A stretch of 64,000 nt of DNA, taken from NCBI RefSeq assembly GCF_025145845.1, contig NZ_CP102253.1:1054001-1118000 (forward strand), read 5' to 3'. A program made the position numbers and the translations under genes. Positions 16,604 to 25,889 of the stretch are shown here, in pieces. Below the pieces are notes generated by a model. That model saw only the letters and a list, made by a program, of their open reading frames with translations. It was not told where the DNA came from and did not search any database. Each line of letters begins with the position of its first letter. Position 1 is the stretch's first letter. The stretch comes from Alistipes shahii WAL 8301 (GTDB taxonomy: Bacteria > Bacteroidota > Bacteroidia > Bacteroidales > Rikenellaceae).

Positions 16604-18505
16604 TCAGTACATATACTCGGTTTTGGATGGGTTGCCTCCCTGCTGCGACCACGACGCGGCGCAGCCCTCGGCCGCACCCTTCACCGCGAAGACGGTAGGC
16701 TTGTCGTCCTTCATGCCGTTGACGTAGATCGTGCCGTCGTAGGAGATCGTCGGCGACGAACGCAGCTCGTCGGCCAGCTTGATCTCCGCCACGCGCGAGC
16801 CATCCTCCGGGCGGAGTTTCACCAGCTTGCCCGTAGTCCGGTCGTTGTAATAGACGAAGCCCTGATCGTCGACGGCCGGAACGCCGTTGATGTCGCCGTC
16901 GGCGGCGTGCTCCCAGCGTTTCACGCCCTGCGCGGAGATGGCCGTGACGTGGGCCGCCACGCTGCCGGTCTTCTGCGTCGCGGCGTAGACCGTGCCGTCC
17001 TCGCCCAGCGCCACGCCCATGCCCGACTGGGCGCAGTCGCCCTTGACGGGACAGTACCAGTCCGGTTCGGGCGTCTGCCCGTAGACGGTCTTTGCCGGAT
17101 CATAACAGTAGACGACACCCCCGCCCAGACTCTTGTCCGCACGCACGCCCTGGTTCTGGAACAGAATGTAGACCTTGCCGCCGGGACCCGACGCAGGCTG
17201 CGTGCCGTTCGGCGCCTCGCACGTAGCATCCTTGCCGCTGCCGCCGTAGTTGTGCTCGCGGCCGTTCGACTTCACGCAGGAGAATTTCCACTTGCCCGCG
17301 CCGTCGGGGAAGAAGACGCGCATGCCGTGACTGCCGCCCGTACCGGCGATCACCATGCCGTTTTTGAGCGGCAGCACGCCGCCGTAGGAGCCGCCGTTGA
17401 CGTGCCGCTCGTCCACCAGGTCGCCCGACGATTTGTCGTAGACCTGGAAATTCTGGTGCCCCGAAGGCACGTTGCGCGCCACAATGAAGAGGTATTTCTC
17501 GGTGACGGCCGGCGATAGGAACCGGAAGCTGGTGTTCACGCCCGTATTCACATGCCAGACCTGCGAGCCGCCCCCGGCGCCGCCGCTGACGGCGTAGAAC
17601 GCGCTGCCTCCCGCACCCTTGTTCGGCTCGTTGAAGCCCGCCAGCGCGTAGACCGTGCCGTCCTCGTCGACCGAAGGCGTCGGCGACTGCACCTTGATCG
17701 AACCGCTGTTGTTCTCGGCCGACGCACCGTCCTTGCCGATGTCGAAGGCCCAGAGACGCTCGCCGGCCTTCGTGAAGCAGACCAGCGAATAACCCGTCGA
17801 AGTCACATAGACATACTCGCCGTCGGGGCTGACCGCGGGCGACGTGCCGAACACATAGGCGTCCTTCGTGTCGTCGTAGGGGTACGACCAGAGCAGGTCG
17901 AGGCTGATGGCGCCGCGGCCCACGTCGATGGTCACCGTCTTGGTGTTCCTGCCTTTCTTGTTGTCGGTCACGGTCAGCGAGACCTCCGTAGCCCCCTGCG
18001 CCGCGAAGGTGAATTCGGGGTTCTGCTTGTCGGAGGTCGTGGTTCCGAATTTCCACTCCCAGGCCACCACCTCGCCGTCCTCGTCGGTCGAACGGTCGGT
18101 GAACTGCACCGGTTCGCCCGCCACGACCTTCTCGGGCGACCACGTGAAGTCGGCCACGGGCCGGATGTTGTTGTCCACGACCCGAATGGTCTTCTCGAAC
18201 GACGACTTCTTCGCCCCGCGGTCGGAGGTGACGGTCAGCTTGATGACATACTCTCCGGCCTGATCGTAGGAGATGTTCTCCGGGGTGGTTTCGTAGGAGA
18301 CGACGCCCTTGCCCAGCTCCCATTTGCAGATGGCGATCAGGGCGTTTTCGGCCGTCGAAGTGTTGGTGAGCACCACCGGATCGCCCACGTCGTAGGACTC
18401 CTTGTCGGTGGTGAACGAGGCGTGGACCGCCACTTCCTCGTCCGGCTGGCAGGAGACGGCCCCCATGAGGGCGAAAGCGGCCAGCATATAGATAAATCGT
18501 TTCAT
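16604..18505 (-). CDS. Lipoprotein with PKD domains and a PQQ-like beta-propeller
   Basis: 633 residues. Lipobox MGAVSC gives a lipidated C19. Two PKD domains follow: about 25-110, and about 113-195 with PVADFTWSPEKVVAGEPVQF and the typical WEWKFGTTTSDKQNPEFTF. From about 200 on, repeated units such as SPDGEYVYVTSTGYSLVCF, VDEDGTVYALAG, ALGEDGTVYAAT and VDDQGFVYYNDRTTGKLVKL form a PQQ/pyrrolo-quinoline-like beta-propeller. No catalytic motif is apparent. Proteins of this design on the surface of Bacteroidota act in binding or display; here it is the fourth gene of the SusC-SusD-EEP operon and probably a surface ligand-binding component. It starts 30 bases after the EEP gene and is followed by a terminator. 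Confidence 0.82.
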   Translation of the reverse strand: MKRFIYMLAAFALMGAVSCQPDEEVAVHASFTTDKESYDVGDPVVLTNTSTAENALIAICKWELGKGVVSYETTPENISYDQAGEYVIKLTVTSDRGAKKSSFEKTIRVVDNNIRPVADFTWSPEKVVAGEPVQFTDRSTDEDGEVVAWEWKFGTTTSDKQNPEFTFAAQGATEVSLTVTDNKKGRNTKTVTIDVGRGAISLDLLWSYPYDDTKDAYVFGTSPAVSPDGEYVYVTSTGYSLVCFTKAGERLWAFDIGKDGASAENNSGSIKVQSPTPSVDEDGTVYALAGFNEPNKGAGGSAFYAVSGGAGGGSQVWHVNTGVNTSFRFLSPAVTEKYLFIVARNVPSGHQNFQVYDKSSGDLVDERHVNGGSYGGVLPLKNGMVIAGTGGSHGMRVFFPDGAGKWKFSCVKSNGREHNYGGSGKDATCEAPNGTQPASGPGGKVYILFQNQGVRADKSLGGGVVYCYDPAKTVYGQTPEPDWYCPVKGDCAQSGMGVALGEDGTVYAATQKTGSVAAHVTAISAQGVKRWEHAADGDINGVPAVDDQGFVYYNDRTTGKLVKLRPEDGSRVAEIKLADELRSSPTISYDGTIYVNGMKDDKPTVFAVKGAAEGCAASWSQQGGNPSKTEYMY

Positions 18506-18535
18506 TTCAATCGGTTTTGAGCTTTGGTTGCAGGA

Positions 18536-19456
18536 TTACTTGAACTCTAACACGGCCGCGATGGGATAGTGGTCCGAAATGTAGGGGACCTTCTCGTAAC
18601 GCTGGTCGACGGTGGCGAAGCGCAGGGGCGTGAAGCCCGAGCTGAAGATGTGGTCGATGCGCGGGTAGTTGGTCGCCCCGCCGAAGTTGTTGAACGACGC
18701 CTTGTTGTCGGTCACGGGAGCGGTCGTGCGCGCGTCGGCCATGAACTTCTTCACGCCGTCGAAAATCGGGCTGTCGAGCATCTTGTTGAAGTCGGCGGTC
18801 AGCACCGTCGGCTGGTTGTCGGGGTTGAGCGACCGGATCTTCGCCTCGATCAGCTCCATCGACTTCTGGGCCGCCACCTGCCCCACATGGTCGATGTGGG
18901 TGTTGACGTAGAAGAACTTGCGGCCCGACTTGTAGTGGGTGAACAAGGCCCACGTGGCCGTGCGGTAGGTCGAGGCGTCCCAGCCGACCGACGGGACGTC
19001 GGGGGTGTCGGAGAGCCAGAAGGTCCCCCACTTTTCGAGCTTCACGGCATCGGCGAGATAGTAGATGGCCATGAACTCACCGGCATTCTGGCCGTCGGTG
19101 CGGCCCACGCCGACGCTCTTGTAGCCCGCGCAGTTCTCGTCCATGTAGGTCTTCTGGTCGAGCCGCGCCTCCTGCACGCCGAGCACCGTCGGCTGCTGGT
19201 CGGCGAACATCGCCGGAACGGCCTTCTTGCGGTTGTCCCAACTGTTCGCACCGTCGTCGCCCGAGCTGTAACGCACATTGAACGACATGACTCTCAGCTG
19301 ATTGTCCTCAAGTCCGGGATTGACCGGCTCCTCCGGTTCGTCACCGGGCTGGGGTTTGTAGAATTCCGAGTAATCGGGCTTCGGATCGCTGCACCCGGCG
19401 GCGAAAACGAAGGCGAAACTCAACGAAAACGTCAGTAAATAACGGAATATTCTCAT
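18536..19456 (-). CDS. Endonuclease/exonuclease/phosphatase-family lipoprotein
   Basis: 306 residues, lipobox FAAGC (C22), then a Pro/Glu-rich spacer (about 23-50) typical of outer-membrane lipoproteins. The EEP fold follows with its Mg2+ site and catalytic residues visible in order: LRVMSFNVRY, GVQEARL, YVNTHIDHVGQ, LTADFNKM, RIDHIFSS and ISDHYPIAAV. EEP enzymes cut phosphodiesters in nucleic acids, sphingomyelin, inositol phosphates or related compounds; the true substrate cannot be deduced. Its place immediately after susD (15 bases) suggests that it acts on the substrate caught by this SusCD pair, which points to a phosphorus-containing ligand rather than a plain polysaccharide. A second EEP gene lies at 27718-28596. 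Confidence 0.87.
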   Translation of the reverse strand: MRIFRYLLTFSLSFAFVFAAGCSDPKPDYSEFYKPQPGDEPEEPVNPGLEDNQLRVMSFNVRYSSGDDGANSWDNRKKAVPAMFADQQPTVLGVQEARLDQKTYMDENCAGYKSVGVGRTDGQNAGEFMAIYYLADAVKLEKWGTFWLSDTPDVPSVGWDASTYRTATWALFTHYKSGRKFFYVNTHIDHVGQVAAQKSMELIEAKIRSLNPDNQPTVLTADFNKMLDSPIFDGVKKFMADARTTAPVTDNKASFNNFGGATNYPRIDHIFSSGFTPLRFATVDQRYEKVPYISDHYPIAAVLEFK

Positions 19457-19471
19457 GGTCTTGCTTTTTAT

Positions 19472-21286
19472 TTATTCGTTGTCCCACTCGGGGTTCTGCG
19501 AGATCGTATAGCCCGCGTTCCTGTAATCGCGGATCACCTTGGCGGGAATCGGATAGAGGTACTGGCGCCCGTCGGGATACCAGTAGCGGTCGCCCGCACC
19601 GGTCTTGTAGACCAGATCGTAACCCGACACGGGATTCGCCTCGGCATAAAGCCCCACGCCGTCCTGATTGACGCGGACGGCGATGTTCTTGTAGGCCGCC
19701 GGAGCCGACGCAACCTCGCCCTCGGTGAAGTAGTAGTCGTTCACGCCGTCGCCGTTGACATCGACGGGCTGCTCCAACCCGGGGATGTGAATGCCGCTCC
19801 ACGGCAGGGTCTCCATCAGCGATCCGCACTTCCAGCGGCGCAGGTCGTCGAAGCGCATGCCTTCGGCGACGAGTTCTATGGCCCGCTCGCGGCGGATTTC
19901 GAGCAGCACGGGGCTGGTCACGTCCGGATAAAAGGTGCGTTGCAGGTAGCTGTCGACGGTCGTGGGCAGCGTCTCCGTGCCGCCCGTGATACCCGCGCGC
20001 TTACGCAGCGCACCGACCGTGAGCGCCCATTCGGAATCGGTGATCACCCCCAGTTCGGCCTGCGCCTCGGCGTAGTTGAGCAGCACCTCGGCATAGCGGA
20101 TCAGCGGAATGCTGTTGATGTTCTTCGCACCGCCGTCGTACTTCGATTCGTCGAGCGTATACTTGATCACCTGGTAGCCCGTGAGCGAAAGGTTTTTGAT
20201 GTCGGCGACCGCCGTCTTGCCGTCCCACAGGAAGTTGCGGCCGCGCACGGTCTGCTCCAGGCGCAGGTCGCGCCCCTCCATCTCCTCGGCGAAGGATTTC
20301 ACGGCGTAGTCGGCGGCGGCGGTGAAGGGCGTGCCGTCCTGCTTGAGGTAGGTGTGGACGAACGAGCGGACGAGGCTCCAGCACAGTCCGTACGAGCGGG
20401 CGTTGAACCACCAGTTCTGCTCGCCGAAGATGCCGGATTTCTCGTTGGCGCAGACGGCGAGGATCACCTCCTGCGTCAGCGGCGTCTCGCTGTAAAACAG
20501 ATCGCGATAGGCGCCCTTCTTGCCCGCGGCGGTGTTGAGCGAGCAACCGCTGTTGTCGATCACCAGCTTGGCGGCCTTGGCGGCCTCGCGATACAGCTCC
20601 TCGGGGGTTATCTCAAGCCCCGTGAGGTTGTGGTAACGGCGGTAAGCCGCTTCGAAGAGGCAGACGCGCGACTTGAGCGCGGCGGCGGCCCAGCGCGTGA
20701 GCGTCGCGCTGCCGGTCGACGAGGTGGCCTGGATGTGCTCGTAGGCGAAATCGAGGTCGGCGATCAGGTTGCGGATGATCACGTCGCGGCTGTCGCGGTC
20801 CTTGTACATCACGTCGTTCTGGTAGGACTGGATGTCGTTGGGGAACCAGGGAACTTCGCCGTAGGTGGTCAGCTTGTCGTAGTAGAACCACGCACGGAAC
20901 CAACGGGCGATGCCGAGGTAGTTGTCGCGCGTCTCGGCTTCGACGGTGCAGTATTTCGGATCATTGCAGCCGTCGATGAAGTAGTTCACGTTCTTGAGCG
21001 CGCCCCAGCTCCAGCTGGTCGCCGTCTCGGTGTTGTAGGCCCCCCGCTTGATGAAGGTGTCGGTGTTGCTGACGGCCCCCACGTCGCACATCTTGTCCTG
21101 CATGAAGCCGTTCTTGAGCGTCGGCAGGGCCTTGTAAAACGAATTGGAGTAGAGTTCGAGACCCGATTTCGATCCGAAGATCATCGACTTGTCGGCTTTC
21201 ACCTGCACGTTCTCCGTCAGGTCGCACGACGTGGCGAACGCAACGCAGCCCACGAGCAGACTCCATATATAGGTTGATCTTTTCAT
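19472..21286 (-). CDS. RagB/SusD-family nutrient-binding lipoprotein
   Basis: 604 residues. Signal peptide and lipobox AFATSC (C21) for export to the outer membrane surface. The body has the SusD helical TPR scaffold and conserved stretches ADLDFAYEHI, GSATLTRWAAAALKSRVCLF, PLIRYAEVLLNYAEAQAELG, LLEIRRERAIELVAEGMRFDDLRRWKCG and the C-terminal YPIPAKVIRDYRNAGY. SusD proteins bind the nutrient and act as a lid on the SusC channel. The gene follows susC with 14 bases between. The ligand is not recognisable from sequence, and the operon has no glycoside hydrolase to hint at a glycan. Confidence 0.95.
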   Translation of the reverse strand: MKRSTYIWSLLVGCVAFATSCDLTENVQVKADKSMIFGSKSGLELYSNSFYKALPTLKNGFMQDKMCDVGAVSNTDTFIKRGAYNTETATSWSWGALKNVNYFIDGCNDPKYCTVEAETRDNYLGIARWFRAWFYYDKLTTYGEVPWFPNDIQSYQNDVMYKDRDSRDVIIRNLIADLDFAYEHIQATSSTGSATLTRWAAAALKSRVCLFEAAYRRYHNLTGLEITPEELYREAAKAAKLVIDNSGCSLNTAAGKKGAYRDLFYSETPLTQEVILAVCANEKSGIFGEQNWWFNARSYGLCWSLVRSFVHTYLKQDGTPFTAAADYAVKSFAEEMEGRDLRLEQTVRGRNFLWDGKTAVADIKNLSLTGYQVIKYTLDESKYDGGAKNINSIPLIRYAEVLLNYAEAQAELGVITDSEWALTVGALRKRAGITGGTETLPTTVDSYLQRTFYPDVTSPVLLEIRRERAIELVAEGMRFDDLRRWKCGSLMETLPWSGIHIPGLEQPVDVNGDGVNDYYFTEGEVASAPAAYKNIAVRVNQDGVGLYAEANPVSGYDLVYKTGAGDRYWYPDGRQYLYPIPAKVIRDYRNAGYTISQNPEWDNE

Positions 21287-21300
21287 AGCACGTAAACAGT

Positions 21301-24300
21301 TTAATAGGTGATCGAGATGCCGAAGCTGAAGCTGCGCATCACGGGATAGTTATGTCCGTCGCCCTTGCTGTTGGAAATATCCGAGTCGGATTTCTTGCTG
21401 GCCACCGTCACGTCGAAATCCTTCGTGTGGCGGTAGAGCGGCGACCAGCTCCAGAGGTTCTCGCCCGAGAAGTAGACCGAGACCTTCGAAAGACCGATCT
21501 TCGAGATCCACCGCTTGGGCAGCTCGTAACCGAACTGAAGATTCTTCAGCCGGATGTACGACACGTCCTGCAGGTAGCGCGTATTGACGTTGACCGTATT
21601 GGCGTTCATCGGGCCGTAGTAGCCCACGTAGCGCGGCAGGTAGGCGTTCGGACGCTCCTCGGTCCAGTAGTTTTGCAGATGCCACGTCGGAACCTGGTTG
21701 TAGGGACGGTTGTACATGCCCCAGAAAAGGCTCTCGTCGCTGGGGAACCACTGCTGTCTGCCCACGCCGTCGAACAGCGCCGAGAGGAAGAAACCGTTCC
21801 AGTCGGCATTGAGCGAAATGGTGTAGAGGTAGCGCGGCTCGGAGTTGCCGATGATCTTCCGGTCGCCCGGATCGTCGACCGTGCTGCTGCCGCGGTCGAT
21901 GGCGTCGTTACCGTTCAGGTCCTCGAAGCGCATGTCGCCCGGATAGGTGATGTACTTCTCGGAGGTCTGCATGATGTCATTCTTGTAGCCCTTGCCGCCG
22001 AACGCCGCGTCGATTTCGGCCTGCGACTGGAACAGCCCGTTGCAGACGAAACCCCAGATCTCGCCCAGACGCTGCCCCTCGTAGTAATCGGAGAGCTTGC
22101 GCGAGGCGTTGTTATAGCGGTCGATTATGGAATAATAGTCGGCCAGCGTCGCCTTGATCCCGAAATTGAAAGGCTTGCCCGCCAGCTTGAACGAATCGTT
22201 GTAGCTCAACGCGATTTCATAGCCGTAGGTGCTCATGTCGGCGTAGTTGCCCTTGGGGGCCGTCGCTCCGAAGGTGTCGGGAAGCGTCGGGCCGACGGTG
22301 TACATGTCCACCGTCTTGCGGATGTAGTAGTCGGCCGTGAGGTTCAGCCGTCCGTTCAGGAAACCGGCGTCCAGTCCCACGTCGAAGGTTTTGGAGGTCT
22401 CCCAGCCGATGTTGTCGGGAATCTGGCCCGGGAGGCTCGTGTAGCGCAGCTTGGCCTGACCGAAGAGGTAGCGGGCCGCATCGCCCGAACCGGTTCCGAA
22501 GGTCGACAGGCCGAAGGTTTCGAGGTAGGTGTAGGGATCGACGTTGCTGTTGCCCAGCGCACCGTACGAGGCGCGCAGCTTGAGGTTCGAAACGGCCTTG
22601 GGGCTGACATTCCAGAATTTCTCCTGCGAAACGCGCCAGGCGGCCGAAGCCGAGGGGAAGAAGCCCCATTGGGAGTTGTTCGGAAATTTCGACGAGCCGT
22701 CGTAGCGGCCGTTGACTTCGAGCAGGTAGCGGTCGTCGTAGGCGTAATTGAAGCGGAAGAAAGCGCCCACGTAACGCCAGCGGCTGCCGCCGGCGGTGAT
22801 CGACATGATGTCGCCCAGCGCGAAGTTGATGTTGTCGGCGTCGGGCATCAGAAGACCGTTGCGCTCGGAGTAGGTCGACTTGTAGTCCTGCTGCTCGTAG
22901 TTGTAACCGGCCAGCGCCTTGAAATAGTGTTTCTCGGCGAAGGTGTCCTCGAACTCGGCGTAGGCGTTGGTGGCGATATAGGTCGTCAGTTGCAGCGACT
23001 CCTTCATCACGTCGTCGGTCTCGGGCGTGCCGAGGTAGACGATTTCGCCCTCGTAGGCGCTGTAAGGGATGGCCGTGGTCTTTTTGGTCTCGGTGTAGTC
23101 CTTGGTGCGGAACGAGAAGTCGCCCGTCAGGCGCAGGCGGTTCTCCAGCATCGTGACATTGAGCGTGGTGGTGTTCTTGAGCGTCTTGGTCGTGCGGTCG
23201 AGCCAGTTGTTGCCCGTCACCAGACCGCCGATGGCGTAGGCGCCCGACTTGGTGAGCGTACCGTCGGGATTGAAGATCGGCGACGAGGGGTGCCCCTGGT
23301 CGTTGAGCGAACGCCACAGCACGCCGCCGCCCTCCTTCGAATAACCCATCGGCTGACGGTAGCGGTCGTGCGTGTAGTCGAAGTTATTGCTGATCTTCAG
23401 CCATTTGAACACCTGCGAGGAGACCTTCGAACGGAGGTTCATCGTGCGGTAGGTGTCGGGCGTGAAGTTGAACAGGCCGTTGTAGTCGTACAGACGCCCC
23501 GAAAGGTAGTGGCTGATCTTGCCGTTCGAACCGCTGACCGAGATGTTGTGCGTCTGGGCGATCACCGTATCCTTGTAAAGTGCGTCGTAGTAGTCCGTAT
23601 TGCCGTAGTAGACATACTTGCCGTCGGGTTCGACCGTCGTTTCGAGCTTGTTGCCCGCGAGTTTGCGCTGGCGGAAGGTGTCGAGCCACGCACGCGAAAA
23701 GTCCTGCGAGTTGTTGAAGCCCGTCGGCTCGTTGAAGCGGTAGTTGTACCATGCGTCGTAGAAGAGGCGCGAATAGACGTAACCGTCGTCCACGACGTCG
23801 GGAATGGCCGTGGGCTGCTGGATGGAGACGTTGCCCGTGTAGTTGATCGTGAACTTGTCGGTGAGTTTGCCCGGGTCCTTGGTGGTGATGAGCACCACGC
23901 CGTAGGGTGCGCGCGAACCGTAGATGGCGGCCGAAGCTGCGTCCTTGAGCACCGAGACCGACTCGATGTCGTTGGGGTTGAGCATCGCGGGGTCGCCCTC
24001 GACGCCGTCGATCAGCACCAGAGCCGATCCGCCCGCGCCGATCGACGTCTTGCCGCGGATGTTGTACGACGCCGAGCGGTTGGGCTTGCCGTCGGCCAGC
24101 GAAATATTGAGGTTGGGCACGGCGCCCTGCAACATCTGCGTGACGTTGGCCACGGGACGGTTCTCCAGAAGTTCCGAGGAGACCTGGTCGACGGCGCCCG
24201 TCAGGTTGGCCTTCTTCTGCGTGCCGTAGCCCACGACCACCACCTCGTCGACGAGCGTGGCGTCCTCCTTCAGCTCCACGGCGACGAACGAACGGTTGCC

Positions 24301-24804
24301 GACCGGGATTTCGGCAGTGGCGTAGCCCAGCGCCGAGACTTGCAGCACGGCGCCGTCAGCCAGACCCTCGAACGAGAACGAGCCGTCGGTCCCGGAACTC
24401 ACGCCGCGGGTGGTTCCCTTGACAATCACCGCGGCCCCGACAACGGGCTGGCCCGCGGCATCCCGGACGACGCCCTTAACGGATTGCGGCACAGCGGCAC
24501 TCTGCCGGGGGGGGGAAAGGTAAATCTTGCCGTCGCGGATCTCAATTTCGACCTTGTCGTCCGCCAGCAGCTGTTTCAGCGCCGCACGCACGTCGACATC
24601 CGCGACGGCGATGCTGACGACCTTGTCGGGATTGACCGTCGGACGCGCATAGTAGAACGTGTAGCCCGTCTGCTCGGTAATCCGCCCGAACACCTGTTCG
24701 AGCTTGGCATTCCGGAAATTCAACGTCACTTTCTGCGCCCGGGCCGTCAGGGCCGTCCCGGCTACACAAAGCAGCATCAGAAAGAGTAGTCTGATTCGTT
24801 TCAT
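21301..24804 (-). CDS. SusC/RagA TonB-dependent transporter with STN signalling domain
   Basis: 1167 residues. Signal peptide about 1-23, then an STN (secretin/TonB N-terminal) domain at about 24-100 (LNFRNAKLEQVFGRITEQTG), a carboxypeptidase-regulatory-like domain at about 108-190 (VKGVVRDAAGQPVVGAAVIV), a plug (EVVVVGYGTQKKANLTGAVD, SVLKDAASAAIYGSRAPYGVV) and a beta-barrel ending FSFGISITY. The STN domain is the part that talks to FecR-type anti-sigma factors, and a fecR-ECF sigma pair lies directly upstream. It imports a substrate captured by SusD, using TonB energy. A run of nine C on the coding strand (24507-24515) sits in the STN/CarbD linker. No TAnnTTTG box precedes the gene, fitting ECF-driven expression. 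Confidence 0.96.
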   Translation of the reverse strand: MKRIRLLFLMLLCVAGTALTARAQKVTLNFRNAKLEQVFGRITEQTGYTFYYARPTVNPDKVVSIAVADVDVRAALKQLLADDKVEIEIRDGKIYLSPPRQSAAVPQSVKGVVRDAAGQPVVGAAVIVKGTTRGVSSGTDGSFSFEGLADGAVLQVSALGYATAEIPVGNRSFVAVELKEDATLVDEVVVVGYGTQKKANLTGAVDQVSSELLENRPVANVTQMLQGAVPNLNISLADGKPNRSASYNIRGKTSIGAGGSALVLIDGVEGDPAMLNPNDIESVSVLKDAASAAIYGSRAPYGVVLITTKDPGKLTDKFTINYTGNVSIQQPTAIPDVVDDGYVYSRLFYDAWYNYRFNEPTGFNNSQDFSRAWLDTFRQRKLAGNKLETTVEPDGKYVYYGNTDYYDALYKDTVIAQTHNISVSGSNGKISHYLSGRLYDYNGLFNFTPDTYRTMNLRSKVSSQVFKWLKISNNFDYTHDRYRQPMGYSKEGGGVLWRSLNDQGHPSSPIFNPDGTLTKSGAYAIGGLVTGNNWLDRTTKTLKNTTTLNVTMLENRLRLTGDFSFRTKDYTETKKTTAIPYSAYEGEIVYLGTPETDDVMKESLQLTTYIATNAYAEFEDTFAEKHYFKALAGYNYEQQDYKSTYSERNGLLMPDADNINFALGDIMSITAGGSRWRYVGAFFRFNYAYDDRYLLEVNGRYDGSSKFPNNSQWGFFPSASAAWRVSQEKFWNVSPKAVSNLKLRASYGALGNSNVDPYTYLETFGLSTFGTGSGDAARYLFGQAKLRYTSLPGQIPDNIGWETSKTFDVGLDAGFLNGRLNLTADYYIRKTVDMYTVGPTLPDTFGATAPKGNYADMSTYGYEIALSYNDSFKLAGKPFNFGIKATLADYYSIIDRYNNASRKLSDYYEGQRLGEIWGFVCNGLFQSQAEIDAAFGGKGYKNDIMQTSEKYITYPGDMRFEDLNGNDAIDRGSSTVDDPGDRKIIGNSEPRYLYTISLNADWNGFFLSALFDGVGRQQWFPSDESLFWGMYNRPYNQVPTWHLQNYWTEERPNAYLPRYVGYYGPMNANTVNVNTRYLQDVSYIRLKNLQFGYELPKRWISKIGLSKVSVYFSGENLWSWSPLYRHTKDFDVTVASKKSDSDISNSKGDGHNYPVMRSFSFGISITY

Positions 24805-24832
24805 ACAGATTAGTTTAGGTAGTTGTTTACTA

Positions 24833-24877
24833 AAAAGCCCGTTTGCGCGCTTTTCACAGAATAGACACGCAAACGGG
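24833..24877 (-). terminator. Terminator between fecR and susC
   Basis: On the minus strand CCCGTTTGCG (24877-24868) pairs with CGCAAACGGG (24847-24838), followed by TTTTT at 24837-24833. It ends the sigma-fecR transcript, or attenuates read-through into susC, which begins at 24804. Confidence 0.8.
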
Positions 24878-24905
24878 AAAAAACGATGAGCCGAAACTCT
24901 TTTTT

Positions 24906-25889
24906 TTATCTGAAACTTACCTTTATTTCTGTTTTGGTGCGTTCGAAACGCACCGGAGAGATCAGTTCCATTTCACGCAAAACATTATCCAGCAGCGTAT
25001 TGTCGGTCGCAAAGGTGTAGGATATGGGGCGATCGGGCTGTCCGTCGGTTTCGAAGCGCACGTCGTACCACCGCGAAAGGGTTTCGAGCACCTCTGCAAG
25101 GGGCGTGTCGCGGAACGAGATCACGTCGTCCTTCCAGATCGAATAACGCATGGCGTCGGCGCCGCGGACGATCCGCCCCTCGCCCGAGCGCCGGTCGTAG
25201 AGCAGCTGTTCGGAGGGCGACAGCTCGAAACGACCGCCGCGACGGTCGTCGAGCACCACGCGCCCCTCGTCGAGCGTTACGGCGACGATGTCGTCGTCGC
25301 GGTAGGCCTTGACGTTGAACGACGTGCCGAGCACCTGGATCTCTCCGCCCTCGAACTCCACGACGAACGGCCGCCGGGGATTGTGGGTCACCTCGAAGTA
25401 GGCTTCGCCTTCGAGCCGGATGCGGCGCTCGAAAAGCCCGAACTTCACGGGATAGTGGATTTTCGACTCGGAATTGAGGTGGGCGACCGTGCCGTCCTGA
25501 AACAGGCACTGCGTACGCCGCCCCCGGTCGACGACGAATTCGCCGTACTCCGCATCCGAAAAGATGCCCCCTACCTGACGGTCGAGACGCAGGGCGACGC
25601 CCAGCACCAGCGCGACGGGAATCACGACGGCGGCGACGCGAAAAAGAATGCGCCGCCGCCGGCCGCGCGTGAGGGCGGTTTTGATCCGCGCGAAGATGCG
25701 CTCCGAGGCGACCTCCTCCCGCTCATAGTCGCCGCAGGACTCCTGCCGGTCGAAGTCGCGGCCGATGTAGCGACTGGCCCATGCCTGGCCCGAATCGGTG
25801 GCGAGCCACTCGGCGACCGAAGCGGCCTCGGCGGCGGTGGCGCGGTTTTCGAGCGTCTTATGCAAAAGTTCTTCCGAAGGTCTGTTCAT
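24906..25889 (-). CDS. FecR-family anti-sigma factor
   Basis: 327 residues from the ATG at 25889, which overlaps the sigma gene's stop by 4 bases (translational coupling). The frame stays open further upstream but runs through the sigma gene and is not used. The N-terminal cytoplasmic part (about 1-80) contains AEWLATDSGQAWASRYIG. A membrane helix follows at about 87-107 (ILFRVAAVVIPVALVLGVAL), then the periplasmic FecR domain (FQDGTVAHLNSESKIHYP, GEAYFEVTHNPRRPFVVEF, IQVLGTSFNVKAY) and the C-terminal DUF4974-type domain (VISFRDTPLAEVLETLSRWY). It holds the ECF sigma factor inactive until the STN domain of the SusC partner signals substrate. Confidence 0.94.
   Translation of the reverse strand: MNRPSEELLHKTLENRATAAEAASVAEWLATDSGQAWASRYIGRDFDRQESCGDYEREEVASERIFARIKTALTRGRRRRILFRVAAVVIPVALVLGVALRLDRQVGGIFSDAEYGEFVVDRGRRTQCLFQDGTVAHLNSESKIHYPVKFGLFERRIRLEGEAYFEVTHNPRRPFVVEFEGGEIQVLGTSFNVKAYRDDDIVAVTLDEGRVVLDDRRGGRFELSPSEQLLYDRRSGEGRIVRGADAMRYSIWKDDVISFRDTPLAEVLETLSRWYDVRFETDGQPDRPISYTFATDNTLLDNVLREMELISPVRFERTKTEIKVSFR

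Noticed and set aside
21352..24789. 1145-codon plus-strand open frame opposite susC
   Set aside because: It mirrors susC codon by codon and has no start signal or recognisable domain. SusC on the other strand is unmistakable.
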